Assembly (NCBI GenBank): GCA_006386115.1
Contig: VFIW01000003.1
Span: 186,001 to 250,000, forward strand
Source of the DNA: Globisporangium splendens
Taxonomy: Eukaryota; Oomycota; Peronosporomycetes; Pythiales; Pythiaceae
Direction of reading: 5' to 3'
Length of the DNA: 64,000 nt
The position numbers and the translations under genes were made by a program. This document shows, one piece after another, positions 1-10,123 of the stretch. The notes under the pieces are model-generated. The model saw only the letters and a program-made list of their open reading frames with translations. It was not told where the DNA came from and ran no database searches. Every line of letters starts with the position of its first letter. Within the stretch, counting starts at the first letter, position 1.

Positions 1-11
1 ACAATTCAGAA

Positions 12-30
12 CCTCACTTTCCAAATTACC
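12..30 (+). promoter_or_regulatory. Oomycete Inr-FPR core promoter, secreted gene 1
   Basis: CCTCACTTTCCAAATTACC matches the oomycete initiator plus flanking promoter region. It lies about 50 bp upstream of the ATG at 81. An almost identical element precedes the paralog at 3477. Confidence 0.65.
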
Positions 31-80
31 AGCTCCATCACAACCACTCAGCAACCTCACACACAAATACAAACATCAAC

Positions 81-983
81 ATGAAGATCTTCCACGTCCT
101 CGCTCAAGTCGCCATCCTCGCTGCCATCGCCACCACTTCCCTCGCTGCCAGCGACGAAGCCTCGGGATCTGGAGTCGCCTCCACCACCTCCGACACCTAC
201 ACGTACGACGACGCCACGTCCGCGTCCGCAGCCTCGGCTGCATCGGAGGCAACGTCCGCCAGTAGCTACGGTGACGACGACGCAACCACCACTGCCACCT
301 CGGAAACCTCGGATGCGTCCGAGACCACCTCTGCCACCGACGACACCACCACTACGTCGGACGCATCGGAGGCCACCGCCACGACTGACGAAGACACCAC
401 GACTGACGAAGACACCACCACGGCGGAAACGGACGCCCCAGAAGCCTCGGGAAGCGATGCCAAGCAGCCTCCAACGTCCTCCGGTTCCTTTGACGGAAGT
501 CGTGGCCATTTCGGACGCCGACCACACGGCTCGTTCGACGGCTCGCTGCCGGCGTTCCCAGGCTCCTTCGACGGAAGTCGTGGCCATTTCGGACGCCGAC
601 CACACGGCTCGTTTGATGGTTCGCGAGGATCCCACCCACACGTTGGCAAGGGCGGCAAGGGACCACGTCACGGCTCTGGATCCCGCGGCAGCTTCCCTGC
701 TGTTGGCTCGAAGGGCCGCAAGGGTGCCGCCAACGGCTCGCAAGCCAACGACCGCAACCGTGAGGCCGACGACGGATCCACGCAGGGCAGCCGCCCTCGT
801 CCATCGGGATCCCACGGCGGCAAGTCCCGTCACGCTGGTTCCAAGGGACGCTTCCCAGGCGTGGGTTCTCGCAGCGGCTCGTTCGCCTCGGCTGGCAGCC
901 GTGGTGGTCGCCATGGCGGTCGTGGTGGCAAGAAGGCTGGATCGGGAAGCTCGCAGCTCCGTGGCTCCGACGACGGCAACTAA
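81..983 (+). CDS. Secreted Ser/Gly-rich repeat protein (family member 1)
   Basis: This 300-residue protein has a clear signal peptide (MKIFHVLAQVAILAAIATTS, cleavage near residue 23). Residues about 24-140 are an acidic Ser/Thr/Ala/Asp-rich region, likely disordered and O-glycosylated. Residues about 150-300 are a basic Gly/Ser/Arg/His-rich tail. The tail contains repeated GSFDGSRG units, including a directly repeated ~78-bp DNA unit (about 484 and 562). The C-terminus (GSGS-SQLRGS-xx-GN) is shared with the paralogs at 1561-2199 and 3477-4007. No enzymatic domain is visible and no named family was recognised. A cell-wall or extracellular-matrix role is inference from composition. No intron is needed. 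The start is supported by the promoter match at 12-30. Confidence 0.85.
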   Translation: MKIFHVLAQVAILAAIATTSLAASDEASGSGVASTTSDTYTYDDATSASAASAASEATSASSYGDDDATTTATSETSDASETTSATDDTTTTSDASEATATTDEDTTTDEDTTTAETDAPEASGSDAKQPPTSSGSFDGSRGHFGRRPHGSFDGSLPAFPGSFDGSRGHFGRRPHGSFDGSRGSHPHVGKGGKGPRHGSGSRGSFPAVGSKGRKGAANGSQANDRNREADDGSTQGSRPRPSGSHGGKSRHAGSKGRFPGVGSRSGSFASAGSRGGRHGGRGGKKAGSGSSQLRGSDDGN

Positions 984-1560
984 GCCAGACGACAAACAAG
1001 CGTTTTCCTGGTTGGTGCATGCGTGTGAATCCCTAGACTACGCGGTAGCGCCGCCACTGTTTCCAATGTTCCATCCGTGTCTTAGTGTCTAAACTCTGTA
1101 ATGAATGAATTTCGATTTTGTAAACTCACCTGATGTCTTTCTGGGCTTGTACGTGCTGGCGGAACCCGGTCGCTTACAAATCTCAGCACAAACGCGCACT
1201 ACTCCACGCACTTCATATAGTCGATTAATATCCCAGGATAGTTGATACGAAGATCGCCATCTCAGAGGTTCAAGATGAACTCATGTGAGTAGAAATGCGT
1301 ATTGTGTGGATGCCAATGCCTCCCTTTTGAACGATTTTCTCGATGCTCTGCCGTGATATTAGGCTTATGTGTCGAACCAGACGAGTGGAAACAGCGACAG
1401 AGTTGGTAAGTGGACTCAGACGCGGATACAAACTCCGAGATCACAACACGAATTGGGATTATATACTATATATTTCGTGCGCTTCAACTCGCACAGAACG
1501 CCACATACAACTACTGATCAACTTTACAACACATTACACCGCCTACCATTACAGTTGCCT
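984..1560. other. Convergent 3' intergenic region
   Basis: This AT-richer spacer lies between the convergent 3' ends of secreted genes 1 and 2. No further gene or repeat is seen. Confidence 0.5.
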
Positions 1561-2199
1561 TTAGTTGCCAGACACCGAGCCACGAAGTTGCGAGCCTGAT
1601 CCAGCGGGCTTCTTGCCGCGGTGGCGCGAAGGGTCTCGGCTGCCAGCAGCCGCGAACGAGCCACCACGAGAACCGCCGGCGTGCGGAAAGTGGCCGCCCT
1701 TGGAGCCACCGCCGTGTGCCTTGGACCCGGAAGGACGCATGTGACTGCCTTGGGTCGAGCCAGCAGCTTCACGGAGCTCACCACCGTGCGATCCAGAGCC
1801 GATGCGCGGTGCGCGCATGCCCTTCGATGATCCGGCGTGACCAAAGTGACCGCGCGATCCGCCGGCAGCAGGGAAGTTGCCGCGGGATCCCGATCCGTGG
1901 CGGTGGCCTTTCCAGCTGCCGCTAGGTGGAGCGCCACGGGAGCCGTCAAACGATCCAGGAGGTGGACCTCGGGAACCGTCTAAGGCAGGCGGAGCGTTGC
2001 CACTTCCCGCTGCCAGAGGAGCATTCGTCGAGCTGACCGTCGCGGCGTCGTACGTGCTGCTGGTGTCGGTGAAGGAGTACGAGGTCGTCTCGGCGGCTGC
2101 GGATCCGGCAGACGAACCTGAGTCGCTGGCAGCAGCGAAGGACGATGTGGCCAGGACAGCGATGGCGGCGACTTGGACGAGGATGTGTGCGATCTTCAT
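1561..2199 (-). CDS. Secreted Ser/Gly-rich repeat protein (family member 2)
   Basis: This 212-residue protein begins with a signal peptide (MKIAHILVQVAAIAVLATSS). A short Ser/Thr region follows, with a DGSRGPPPGSFDGSRG double repeat at about 75-90, and then a basic Gly/Ser/His tail ending GSGSQLRGSVSGN. It is the closest relative of the protein at 3477-4007: both share the AAGS-x-QGSH-x-RPSGSK block and the GGHFPH-x-GGSRGGSFAAAGSR block. It lacks the long acidic Ser/Thr region of member 1. It converges on member 1 and diverges from member 3. It is probably secreted to the wall or matrix; function is unknown. Confidence 0.85.
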   Translation of the reverse strand: MKIAHILVQVAAIAVLATSSFAAASDSGSSAGSAAAETTSYSFTDTSSTYDAATVSSTNAPLAAGSGNAPPALDGSRGPPPGSFDGSRGAPPSGSWKGHRHGSGSRGNFPAAGGSRGHFGHAGSSKGMRAPRIGSGSHGGELREAAGSTQGSHMRPSGSKAHGGGSKGGHFPHAGGSRGGSFAAAGSRDPSRHRGKKPAGSGSQLRGSVSGN

Positions 2200-2268
2200 G
2201 ATTGGATCGGTAGAGCAAGGGGAAAGAAAGAGTGCTTCCTGTGGCTGAGGTGGTTTGCACCGAACGAA

Positions 2269-2286
2269 GTAAATTGGAGAATGAGC
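2269..2286 (-). promoter_or_regulatory. Oomycete Inr-FPR core promoter, secreted gene 2
   Basis: On the minus strand the sequence reads GCTCATTCTCCAATTTAC, a near-consensus oomycete Inr plus FPR. It is about 70 bp upstream of the ATG at 2199 and fixes a likely transcription start there. Confidence 0.75.
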
Positions 2287-3408
2287 GAGGAAGTGAGTGT
2301 CGATGCAATTGGCGGATTTCGAACGTGAAGTCTTAGCTCAAAGTACCCGTCTGTGGTGATTCGATGGCGGCGAATGGCACAGACGGCAACTACTTGGTCT
2401 ACTGTGGTGTCGACAGAGCCACAGCGCATTTTCGTGTGCATCGCTTTCGAGTCGGATCCCAGTGCCAAGAGGGTCGGATCATAATGGATCGTGCACGAAG
2501 GCTCTCAGATGGTTCTTTATCGATTCCTGGTGCCAGAGCACGCGTTGAGCTGGTCGCATCGTCAAGTTGTCCAGCTCCATCCTCTTCGTGTATAATAGTT
2601 CGTTGAACGCAATCCCCTTTCAAGAGTCGACACCATTAGATCAAAACAGCAGCTTCTCGATCGTGCGCAGTGGCTCCTGGTGAGTTCCTCGAATTGTATC
2701 CCAGAGGTTGTTGTAACCAGGCCAGCGGTATATCTGTGGACACGAGTGAGCACTTTCTATCAAAGCACGCGATTATGTGGACACTACTCCAATTCCAAAG
2801 TCTCTACTTGTTTAACTTTTTGTATATATTGTTGAATCAATGGCCATGAAAGCTGTTCAACCGAGAAGAGCCTCAAGCTAGAATGGTGACTTCAATCAGC
2901 CGCTTTCGAGTCCAACGTGGGCATCCATCTGACGCGTCGCACGCCTGCCTGTTAGGAAACAAGTAGCGAGTAGTCAGCAACATGTGATGCCAAAAGCGAT
3001 GATCCGTTGCACCAACAGTATCTGATACCCGTCGGAGTGGATCAACGTGTCCTTCAGGTTCGTAGATTCGGTCACCTGGTATTTCTCCCGACATCATCAA
3101 CTATATCTCAGCCCAGACATACCACGAAAGAACGCGCTGGGAGTCCGTACGTCGATCACTTGTGAATCACCAGACTGTGTACTTGCGCTCTGGTTATACA
3201 AAATCAAAAGAGTCCATCTCGAATCGACCCTCAACCTCCTCGTCACCGCATGGTCTCTTAGAACTCCGAGCAGATCTTTTAGAAAGTGAGAGAGTGCGAT
3301 GAACGACCACATATCGACAATACACACAAAGAGAGTCTTCTAGAACGCCACCTCAGACCTAGCAGTAGGCACCGCACGATCTCCCCACTGTGCGAACGCC
3401 ATATCAAC
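2287..3408. other. Divergent intergenic region
   Basis: This 1.1-kb region separates the divergent promoters of secreted genes 2 and 3. Only short frames without recognisable products are seen. Confidence 0.5.
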
Positions 3409-3426
3409 CCTCACTTTCCGATTTAC
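3409..3426 (+). promoter_or_regulatory. Oomycete Inr-FPR core promoter, secreted gene 3
   Basis: CCTCACTTTCCGATTTAC matches the Inr-FPR core and nearly equals the element before gene 1. It lies about 50 bp before the ATG at 3477, which favours that start over the in-frame ATG at 3390, since 3390 is upstream of the inferred transcription start. Confidence 0.7.
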
Positions 3427-3476
3427 AACTCACAAAGCACTTCAGCACACCAACAATCTCCACTCGAAGCTCAACC

Positions 3477-4007
3477 ATGAAGCTCTTCCAGGTCCTCGCC
3501 CAAGTCGCCGTCATCGCCGCCCTCGCTACCTCCACGACCTTCGCTGCCTCCGAGGCGTCGACTTCCACGGCAGCCACAAGCTACACGTTCGCCGACGCTA
3601 ATAGTGGATCGGGAAAGGCGCCTCCAGCCCACTCTGGATCGTTCGACGGCTCGCGCGGTCCTCCACCCCACTCGGGATCGTTCGATGGGTCACGCGGTCC
3701 TCCACCAAGCGGTAGTGGCCACGGCATGGGTGGCCGCCGCCACGGATCGGGATCCCGCGGCAGCTTCCATCCTGTTGGGTCGCGCAGTGGCGAGAACCGT
3801 GAAGCAGCTGGCTCGATGCAAGGCAGCCACGCTCGTCCATCGGGCTCCAAGCCACACGGTGGTGGCTCCAAGGGCGGCCACTTCCCTCACGTCGGCGGCT
3901 CCCGTGGTGGTTCGTTCGCGGCCGCTGGCAGCCGAGGCCCTCCTCGCCACGGCAAGAAGCCTGCTGGATCGGGTTCGCAACTTCGTGGCTCGGCATCGGG
4001 CAACTAA
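3477..4007 (+). CDS. Secreted Ser/Gly-rich repeat protein (family member 3)
   Basis: From the ATG at 3477 this is a 176-residue protein. The signal peptide (MKLFQVLAQVAVIAALATST) is followed by a short Ser/Thr/Ala segment, two tandem HSGSFDGSRGPPP repeats and a basic Gly/Ser/His/Lys tail ending GSGSQLRGSASGN. The frame opens further upstream (3390), but that would bury the signal peptide and start above the inferred transcription start. It is the shortest of the three paralogs, which differ mainly in the length of the Ser/Thr-rich and repeat parts. It is extracellular by inference; function is unknown. Confidence 0.85.
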   Translation: MKLFQVLAQVAVIAALATSTTFAASEASTSTAATSYTFADANSGSGKAPPAHSGSFDGSRGPPPHSGSFDGSRGPPPSGSGHGMGGRRHGSGSRGSFHPVGSRSGENREAAGSMQGSHARPSGSKPHGGGSKGGHFPHVGGSRGGSFAAAGSRGPPRHGKKPAGSGSQLRGSASGN

Positions 4008-4291
4008 GTAGATCGTTGAGATCGCACATAGCAAAAGAATGTACGGATGTGATCTGCTGTCTAGCAAAAGGCTCAGTAATAAATGTTTTTGTTTCGAATC
4101 AGTGCTGTGTGGTCCTTGTCCTTTGTCGTTGATGTCGCATCCAGAATGCTCGAGACTAGATTTCAGAGCCAGCATGTCCAAACAGTAATATTTTGCTCAT
4201 ATATTGTTCTCACCGAAGTCTAATAGATACCCTTCAATGAGTTTTACGTCTCGCTTCAACATCACAGTTCAATGTGAGCATCATGCTACTT

Positions 4292-5104
4292 CTAAGCCAG
4301 GATCTTGGAGGTGTCGATCAGTCCGTAGCCGTACTCGTTGTTCGGGAACACTCCGTCGGCAGTGTTGCCGCACGTGTACCCTGTTCTCCCGAGCGTCGAA
4401 GTCGCTGCACGTGATTGCAGGCACTGCTCCACTTGATCGTACGTAGCTGTTGGTTTGGCACTCAGGTACAACGCGATCGCCCCGGTTACGTGAGGGACGA
4501 CCATGCTTGTCCCCAACACTCGTTCAGGTGACACACCCGCCACAGAAGGTAAAGTCTTCAGCTTTGCTACGAGTTTCGAGCTGGCGGCACGCACAGTTAC
4601 TTGGTTGGTGGTCCAGAAGGACTCTGACTCGGAAAGTGAGTCTTGGCCAGCCTCGCTGAGCGCGTCGAGAACTTCCTTTTGGTTGCTCTTTGCACGGGCT
4701 TGCAAAGTATCTTTGAGCTTCGTTTCTCGGTTCGCGAACTTTTCCTTTGCGATCGCGCCTATCGGTGAGCTTGTACTGTCCCGCAAGGTCACGGTCACGT
4801 TTGAGGTCGGAAAGGTGGTGGAGACGTCGTTGGCGCTGCAGCAGAAGCCCCGACGAGGAGAGCAGCTGGGTGAACACTGAAATTAAAGCACCGAAGCCAC
4901 AGCTGCTCGTTCTGGATTTCGGCCGTGGTGACGGGCTGGGTTTGGTTCTAGAGGGTCGTTGTTGGTTGCAAATTTCGGAACGAGCTCAAAGAATTTCGCA
5001 ATGTGGCCGAATTTATTGGAACTGCTGCTGCTACGGGAGCATGCTGTGGTCAGAACGAGGGTAAGTGCGATGGACAGCGCAAAGCTGCTTGACTTTTGTC
5101 GCAT
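4292..5104 (-). pseudogene. Subtilase (S8) pseudogene lacking the catalytic core
   Basis: Read on the minus strand, 5104-4883 encodes a signal-peptide-like start (MRQKSSSFALSIALTLVLTT). A frameshift then leads into 4798-4292. That part carries an oomycete-type inhibitor_I9-like prodomain (NVTVTLRDSTSS through TTNQVTVRAAS and LPSVAGVSPE). It then passes directly into the extreme C-terminal subtilase segment with the nucleophile motif GTSMVVPHVTG, ending at GYGLIDTSKIL. Everything between, including the catalytic Asp and His and the oxyanion Asn, is missing. The junction is seamless in frame, so this looks like an internal deletion of about 200 codons plus an N-terminal frameshift. It cannot be an active protease. 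A prodomain-only inhibitor is possible but speculative. Confidence 0.75.
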
Positions 5105-5755
5105 GTGCGTAGTTCAACCTGCATCGCTTGTCTGAGCCAGTCGTCCTCATCGGACATAAAACGCCGCAGAAGGCAGCAAAGTCAGCTGGGATACGAACAC
5201 GCAACTGGACTTCACTGCTTATGCTAGACAAATTGATCGCCCCGTTGATCTGGTCCGAGATGGTCAATGTACACGGATCACCACAGGTAGTCTGTGCGTA
5301 AAATCAGTCTCATGCCTAAACTGGTCTCACTACATTTTAGTGAGACTATTTACTGTGAACAGAGAAATTGGTGACACAAAAATGAATGAACTGTCGGAAC
5401 GATCTCTTTGGATAAATACGATACCAAAGACATCAAGCGAGCATGTGGACATGCCGTTCCTTTCTCGTCTTTTAGCTCAACTGCAATTAATCTCACTTTT
5501 CATTTTACGGTCTGCTCGAGAAGTCTCTTGATCACAAATAGTGACAAAACATGCTGCATTTGGATGCCATCTTTTGCCAATCTGTCATTCTCTTTGCATC
5601 ATTATCTAAAGACAGTACATTTGAACAAGTACTGAAACACCTTGTCCAATTCAACATTTAACAACAGCATATTCGTTATTTACAGCTCGTGTTAAATACG
5701 TGAGAGTGACATGCGCGCAGCCCTCATTGACCAGCATAACGGAACAGGGGGTCTG
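5105..5755. other. Intergenic region
   Basis: This AT-rich spacer shows no gene. CCTCATTGACCAGC at about 5719-5733 may be a weak Inr for the next gene. Confidence 0.4.
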
Positions 5756-7984
5756 ATGGAGCGCGTCGTTCGCAGCACGAGCATGCGCCTGCGCGCGCTT
5801 CCGACGGCGGCGACGGCGCTCGCGCGGTGCCAGGCGGCTCCCAGTGCCACTCACATGGTGCTCCAGCAGCAGCAGCCGCCGCTCCTGAGTGCGCTGAGCT
5901 CGACTTCAAACGGACGTCAGCGCACGCGGGGCTTTGCCACCGGCAATTTGCTCCAACCTCGTCTTGCAGACAGCAACGTGCGCCGAACGCCCGAGACCTA
6001 CGACGCCGATATTGCGGGTTCGTTGTGCTTTGAAGGTGTGGATGGTGTGCATGCAGTTGCGGATGCAGACGGCAGCGGTGATGATGTGCTGAAGAATGCG
6101 ATTGTGGCGCCGACCAACTCGTTCGATGAGGCGTACCGGGCGTACGAGGAGCTACGAAGCCACCAGTTGCCGTTGCGCGAGAAGCACTACCTGTCGCTGG
6201 TGTACAAAGCGTGTCGCGAGAGTCGATATGCCGACGTGAAGAGCGTGTTTGATGCGTTCATCGTAGCCGAAGCCAGTGGAGACGTGATTCTGCCGCCTCG
6301 TGCGGATCGCACGTGGAACTATCTCACGTTCGAGCGCATGCAGCTGCTCCGCTTTGTGCTCTGGTCGATGCTGGACTCGAAGAAGTACCGACAGATGAAC
6401 GCGGTATACCGCGAGTATGTGCACAACCGCCCAAACAAGTGGAGTCTCTTTGAATCGGATCCATTGAACTTCCTTCTGCGCATGGAGTGCACGGGCCGAT
6501 TCGCCGATGAAGAAGACCTCGAGTCCAAGTTGCGCGTGGACAAGATCTTGCAGAAAATGGAGATGTGGCGCTTCAATGCGAGTTACTCCAGCTCCCATGC
6601 GCTGTTCCGCTACTTGTTGTACCATCCGGACGTGTTCATCAAGCAAGAGCTGGTGAGGGAAGGCAAGGATGTGGCAACGAAACCAAGCGAATTGACGCTC
6701 GGGGGTGTGCTCGTTCGATACTTTGGCCGCTTCACGAAAGCTCTTCGACGCGACCCGAAAAGAATATCAATCGCGGTCAGTGCGGCGGCTGCTGCTGGTC
6801 AACATGACGTCGTGAAAGCGATTCTGAAGGACGCCGAGCGTCACACGATCCGCGTGGATGCGGTTTCCTTTGCGCACGCCGTGGAGTGTGCGGAAAACGA
6901 AGAGAAGCGCATGGAGATTGTCGAGCTGTACGTGAAGGCAAAAGAGCGCAACGCGATCTACACGACGCAGGACGAGCCTGCCAGCATCAGCAACTACTTA
7001 TTGTTGTACGCGATCTTTGACGGCAACTTTCGGCACATGATGGAGCTTTTGCACGAAATGCAACTATACAACAACGCCGCGAGCAACAAGACGACAGAGG
7101 AGCTGTTCCAAAGCGTCGCAAAGTATCGAGCCCAGATCCGTCATGACCACCCTGACGATGCGACCAAACTCAACGAGTGCCCGACGATCGAAGCGCTCCT
7201 AAACAACTTCCCCAATGTCATCCCGCGGAATGTCCACACCATCACGCAGGGTATTTTGCAGAGTCTTCGCAGTGGTGATTTGCTGATCGCGCTCAAACTT
7301 GTGCGTGGGACTGTGCGAACCACGGACATTGTGCTGCGCCGCGAGGTGTACGCACAGCTCGCGTACCCGATGCTCGCTCGCGGCACGGCGCAGTACGATG
7401 AGCTGGAGCTTCTAGAACTGGAACGGTATTACGACATCCAGCACCCGAAAGAGCGCGTGTACCTGAACGCCCAAGTTTTGAATTTGTGCGAGTCGAATGC
7501 TGACTTTGTCGCTACGCTCGCGTGTCTCGATCGTTGGCAGCTTCAGCGCCATGCGCCACTAAGCCGCAGGTCGCTGCAACGTGTGTTTGATATCGTGTCG
7601 AAGCAACTGCAGCAGCTTCGGCAGCAGGATTCCGCGAAGGCAGAATTCCTGGTCGAGGGCATGGAACTTTCGTTTCTCGCATTCCTGAAGCGGTATCACG
7701 ATATCATCCCATTCGACGCCTGGACGTTTGGAAATGCGATCATTCGATCTGGAACGAATGGACTGCACGCTGATTTGCTAATCCTCCTCAAGCAAGCGCA
7801 TGATGAAGGATTTGTATTGGAGAAGGCAGCGTACAAGATCGCGTTTGAGGTACTCGACAGCATGCAGCTCAAGGATGAAATCGTAAATTGCGCCACGCAT
7901 CTGAAGGAGAACGGCGCGTGGAAGTCGCTGGTGGAGAAAAGCGCAGCGCTTGAAGAGATGGCGAGCCGAGCCGCTTCTTCTTGA
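5756..7984 (+). CDS. Probable mitochondrial helical-repeat (PPR-like) protein
   Basis: The ATG at 5756 gives 742 residues starting MERVVRSTSMRLRALPTAAT, a typical Arg-rich amphipathic mitochondrial presequence. An in-frame ATG at 5711 would add 15 residues, but an Inr-like element lies between the two. After a low-complexity Gln/Ser stretch, the rest is almost entirely helical, with PPR-like units such as NSFDEAYRAYEELRSHQLP...YLSLVYKACRES and later hairpins of 33-37 residues. No catalytic domain is visible. PPR-like proteins act in organellar RNA processing or translation. That role here is inference; the repeats are too divergent to count confidently by eye. No intron is needed. Confidence 0.7.
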   Translation: MERVVRSTSMRLRALPTAATALARCQAAPSATHMVLQQQQPPLLSALSSTSNGRQRTRGFATGNLLQPRLADSNVRRTPETYDADIAGSLCFEGVDGVHAVADADGSGDDVLKNAIVAPTNSFDEAYRAYEELRSHQLPLREKHYLSLVYKACRESRYADVKSVFDAFIVAEASGDVILPPRADRTWNYLTFERMQLLRFVLWSMLDSKKYRQMNAVYREYVHNRPNKWSLFESDPLNFLLRMECTGRFADEEDLESKLRVDKILQKMEMWRFNASYSSSHALFRYLLYHPDVFIKQELVREGKDVATKPSELTLGGVLVRYFGRFTKALRRDPKRISIAVSAAAAAGQHDVVKAILKDAERHTIRVDAVSFAHAVECAENEEKRMEIVELYVKAKERNAIYTTQDEPASISNYLLLYAIFDGNFRHMMELLHEMQLYNNAASNKTTEELFQSVAKYRAQIRHDHPDDATKLNECPTIEALLNNFPNVIPRNVHTITQGILQSLRSGDLLIALKLVRGTVRTTDIVLRREVYAQLAYPMLARGTAQYDELELLELERYYDIQHPKERVYLNAQVLNLCESNADFVATLACLDRWQLQRHAPLSRRSLQRVFDIVSKQLQQLRQQDSAKAEFLVEGMELSFLAFLKRYHDIIPFDAWTFGNAIIRSGTNGLHADLLILLKQAHDEGFVLEKAAYKIAFEVLDSMQLKDEIVNCATHLKENGAWKSLVEKSAALEEMASRAASS

Positions 7985-8414
7985 GCACACTGGCAGAAAG
8001 GAAAGCACGAAAGAGAATAGATGAGGAAAGTAATTGCAAAGAAAAATACATGGTTTGGCCGAACGCAGTTGAAGTTCTCGATGGCAGCTGGACTGTGTCA
8101 GCAGCCCTCGATTTGACAAGCACCAAGTCAAAGACTCTGACCATCATTCTCCGAGTCAGACTCAGATCCAGATCCAAAATGCAAACTTTAGCACGTTTCT
8201 CAGATCCGCCTCTTTGACTCAGGACGAACTTTCTCGGCGCACGAGTGATGGTCGTCTCGATCCAAGACTGCGTCAAGTGTATCCATGTCACGTTGAAGCG
8301 GGTAGTTGGCCAACGCGAGAAAGAACGACAACCGCATCGGCGTCTTGGCGCATCGCCCCATGAAGCAGCGCGCACTTTCTAAGTGGCGCAAAAGCCCATG
8401 CGCACTGCTTGTTT

Positions 8415-8434
8415 GCTCTCACTTGCGGATTTTC
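8415..8434 (+). promoter_or_regulatory. Inr-FPR-like core promoter, zinc-finger gene
   Basis: GCTCTCACTTGCGGATTTTC resembles the oomycete core promoter. It lies downstream of the first in-frame ATG (8409) and upstream of the ATG at 8520, which favours 8520 as the start. Confidence 0.5.
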
Positions 8435-8519
8435 TCCGCCCACAGCGCAACGCAACGCCATCGTTGACCTGCACGCATTTCCATCAACCCGATCAACAGC
8501 AATAACGATACACGCACCG

Positions 8520-10123
8520 ATGCCGCCGCCGCTGCCGTCACCCACGATGCCGCGCTGGCCTCCACTGCCACCGTACCCAGCTCACCCCATCCAGCGTTCG
8601 GTCGACAAGAACTACGCGCCGCCACCAAAACGAATGCCGCTGCAGCGTATACAAGACAACACATTCAACCGACCGTGGAATCAAGCCTACACTGTAAAGA
8701 ATTCAGCGCCAAGACCTTTTCCTGTTTTCATGCAGCGAGGTCATTACCAGAATCATAATATTGTCGCAGTGCCTCAGTATCCGCGAAAAAGTGACTCGAC
8801 GACTACGAGAAGACCAAAAGCTGAGCGTGGTCTACCAAAAGACAATCACCAAGTAAATAAGGCAAGCGCATCCGAGAACGAGAGCACGTGTGTGCAAACG
8901 GAGACCGGCGATCAAGCTATCTGGCCAGTCAAGGAACAGGCTACGAGAAAAGACGATGCTACTGCTCGACACTCGATCTGGAGCACGACGCCGCAGGATT
9001 TGAAGACGATGATGCAGAAAGCGAAGCGTGCCAACAAAAGCGCAAAGCGAATGGAGTTACAGAAGATGAATCCACAACGCGGCTTCTCTTGGCTCGGCAC
9101 GGAAAGGAATAATCCAGTACTCGAATGCAAAGTAAGCGATGACTCGACTGGTGATGAAAGCAGTGACCAGGAAGGTGGAGATACAGAAGAGCCACCACTT
9201 CGCAAGTACTATTCGCTGATCCACATGGATTCACCCATTCCGTTCTTCAGGTATGGATGGATATACAACAATTAAAGGACTTGACGTTGTTTGCCGTGCT
9301 TACCTCGACTAACGACTTGCATGACTTTACCGAGTAGTGGAGTCGTCTTTGAAGCGCAGCTCATCAAAAAGGTTCCTCGTGACGTCGAAAACTCTCTCAA
9401 CGCATCCACCATGCATCCAGACAAAGCCAGCGTATTGGATTACCGCAAGCTCTTCGCCATGTCCGCGAATACCCCATGTTTCTTCCCGAAAGTGTCCACT
9501 CGCGGCATCAGTAAAGACGATGGCGAAGACCCGCCGCTGGTAAACTTTTTTACCACCCTGTTTTTCTCCATTGTACCTGACTTCAACTTGATTGATGCCA
9601 CCACATTGTCGCTCACCAGTCGGAGCAAGACCAGACGAAGAAAACTGCTCCCCACATGGACTGGTGGCCGGTAAGAGACCGTCGGCTGGTCTTGCGTCGG
9701 ATGTCCACGATGTCCTCCCCTAACAACGATGTGTCTGTCTGCTGTTCATCGACTTGCTGATATCCAGGGGGATTGGAAATGCAAGAGATGCGGTAAGTAC
9801 GAGCTCGCTATGACCAACAAAGCACATGATCTGTTAGGCTGACTTGAGTCATCGTTTGGTTCTCATTCAGGCAACCATGTAATGAATGGTTGATGTGTGT
9901 TTTCTATCGTGCGTGCATGCGAACTTACTGATTCCTGTGCTTTGTGTCAAACGTGGCGACGCACTACAGAACTTCTCGTACAGGTCGGTTGGTTGGCTGG
10001 CGTTGCTCTATTTGCGTTTGTTGCAGTGCGCTGGTCTGATTAGCGATGCTTTGTGCGTGTAGGGAGCTCTGCAAACGGTGCAGACTGAGCCGAAGTGACG
10101 ATGCCGGCTTTGTGCACCCTTGA
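8520..10123 (+). CDS. RanBP2-type zinc-finger protein, seven exons with micro-exons
   Basis: The proposed exons are 8520-9250, 9335-9539 (or from 9338), 9620-9670, 9768-9792, 9871-9878, 9970-9983 and 10063-10123. All junctions are GT-AG and close in frame to give about 364 residues. The N-terminus is Pro-rich and disordered (MPPPLPSPTMPRWPP). The middle is Lys/Ser/Asp-rich. The C-terminus reads GDWKCKRCGNHNFSYR then ELCKRCRLSRSDD. This is a complete RanBP2 zinc finger (W-x-C-x2-C-x3-N-x6-C-x2-C), assembled from exons of 25, 8, 14 and 61 nt. Such fingers typically bind single-stranded GGU-containing RNA, so a role in RNA binding or splicing is likely. Reading without splicing stops at 9273-9275 and loses the finger. 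The first-exon start is the least certain part. Confidence 0.7.

Noticed and set aside
57..995. Long minus-strand open frame (about 312 codons) opposite secreted gene 1
   Set aside because: It mirrors the biased Ser/Gly codon composition of the plus-strand gene, has no signal peptide, domain or homolog-like feature, and the plus frame has a paralog-supported start and end.
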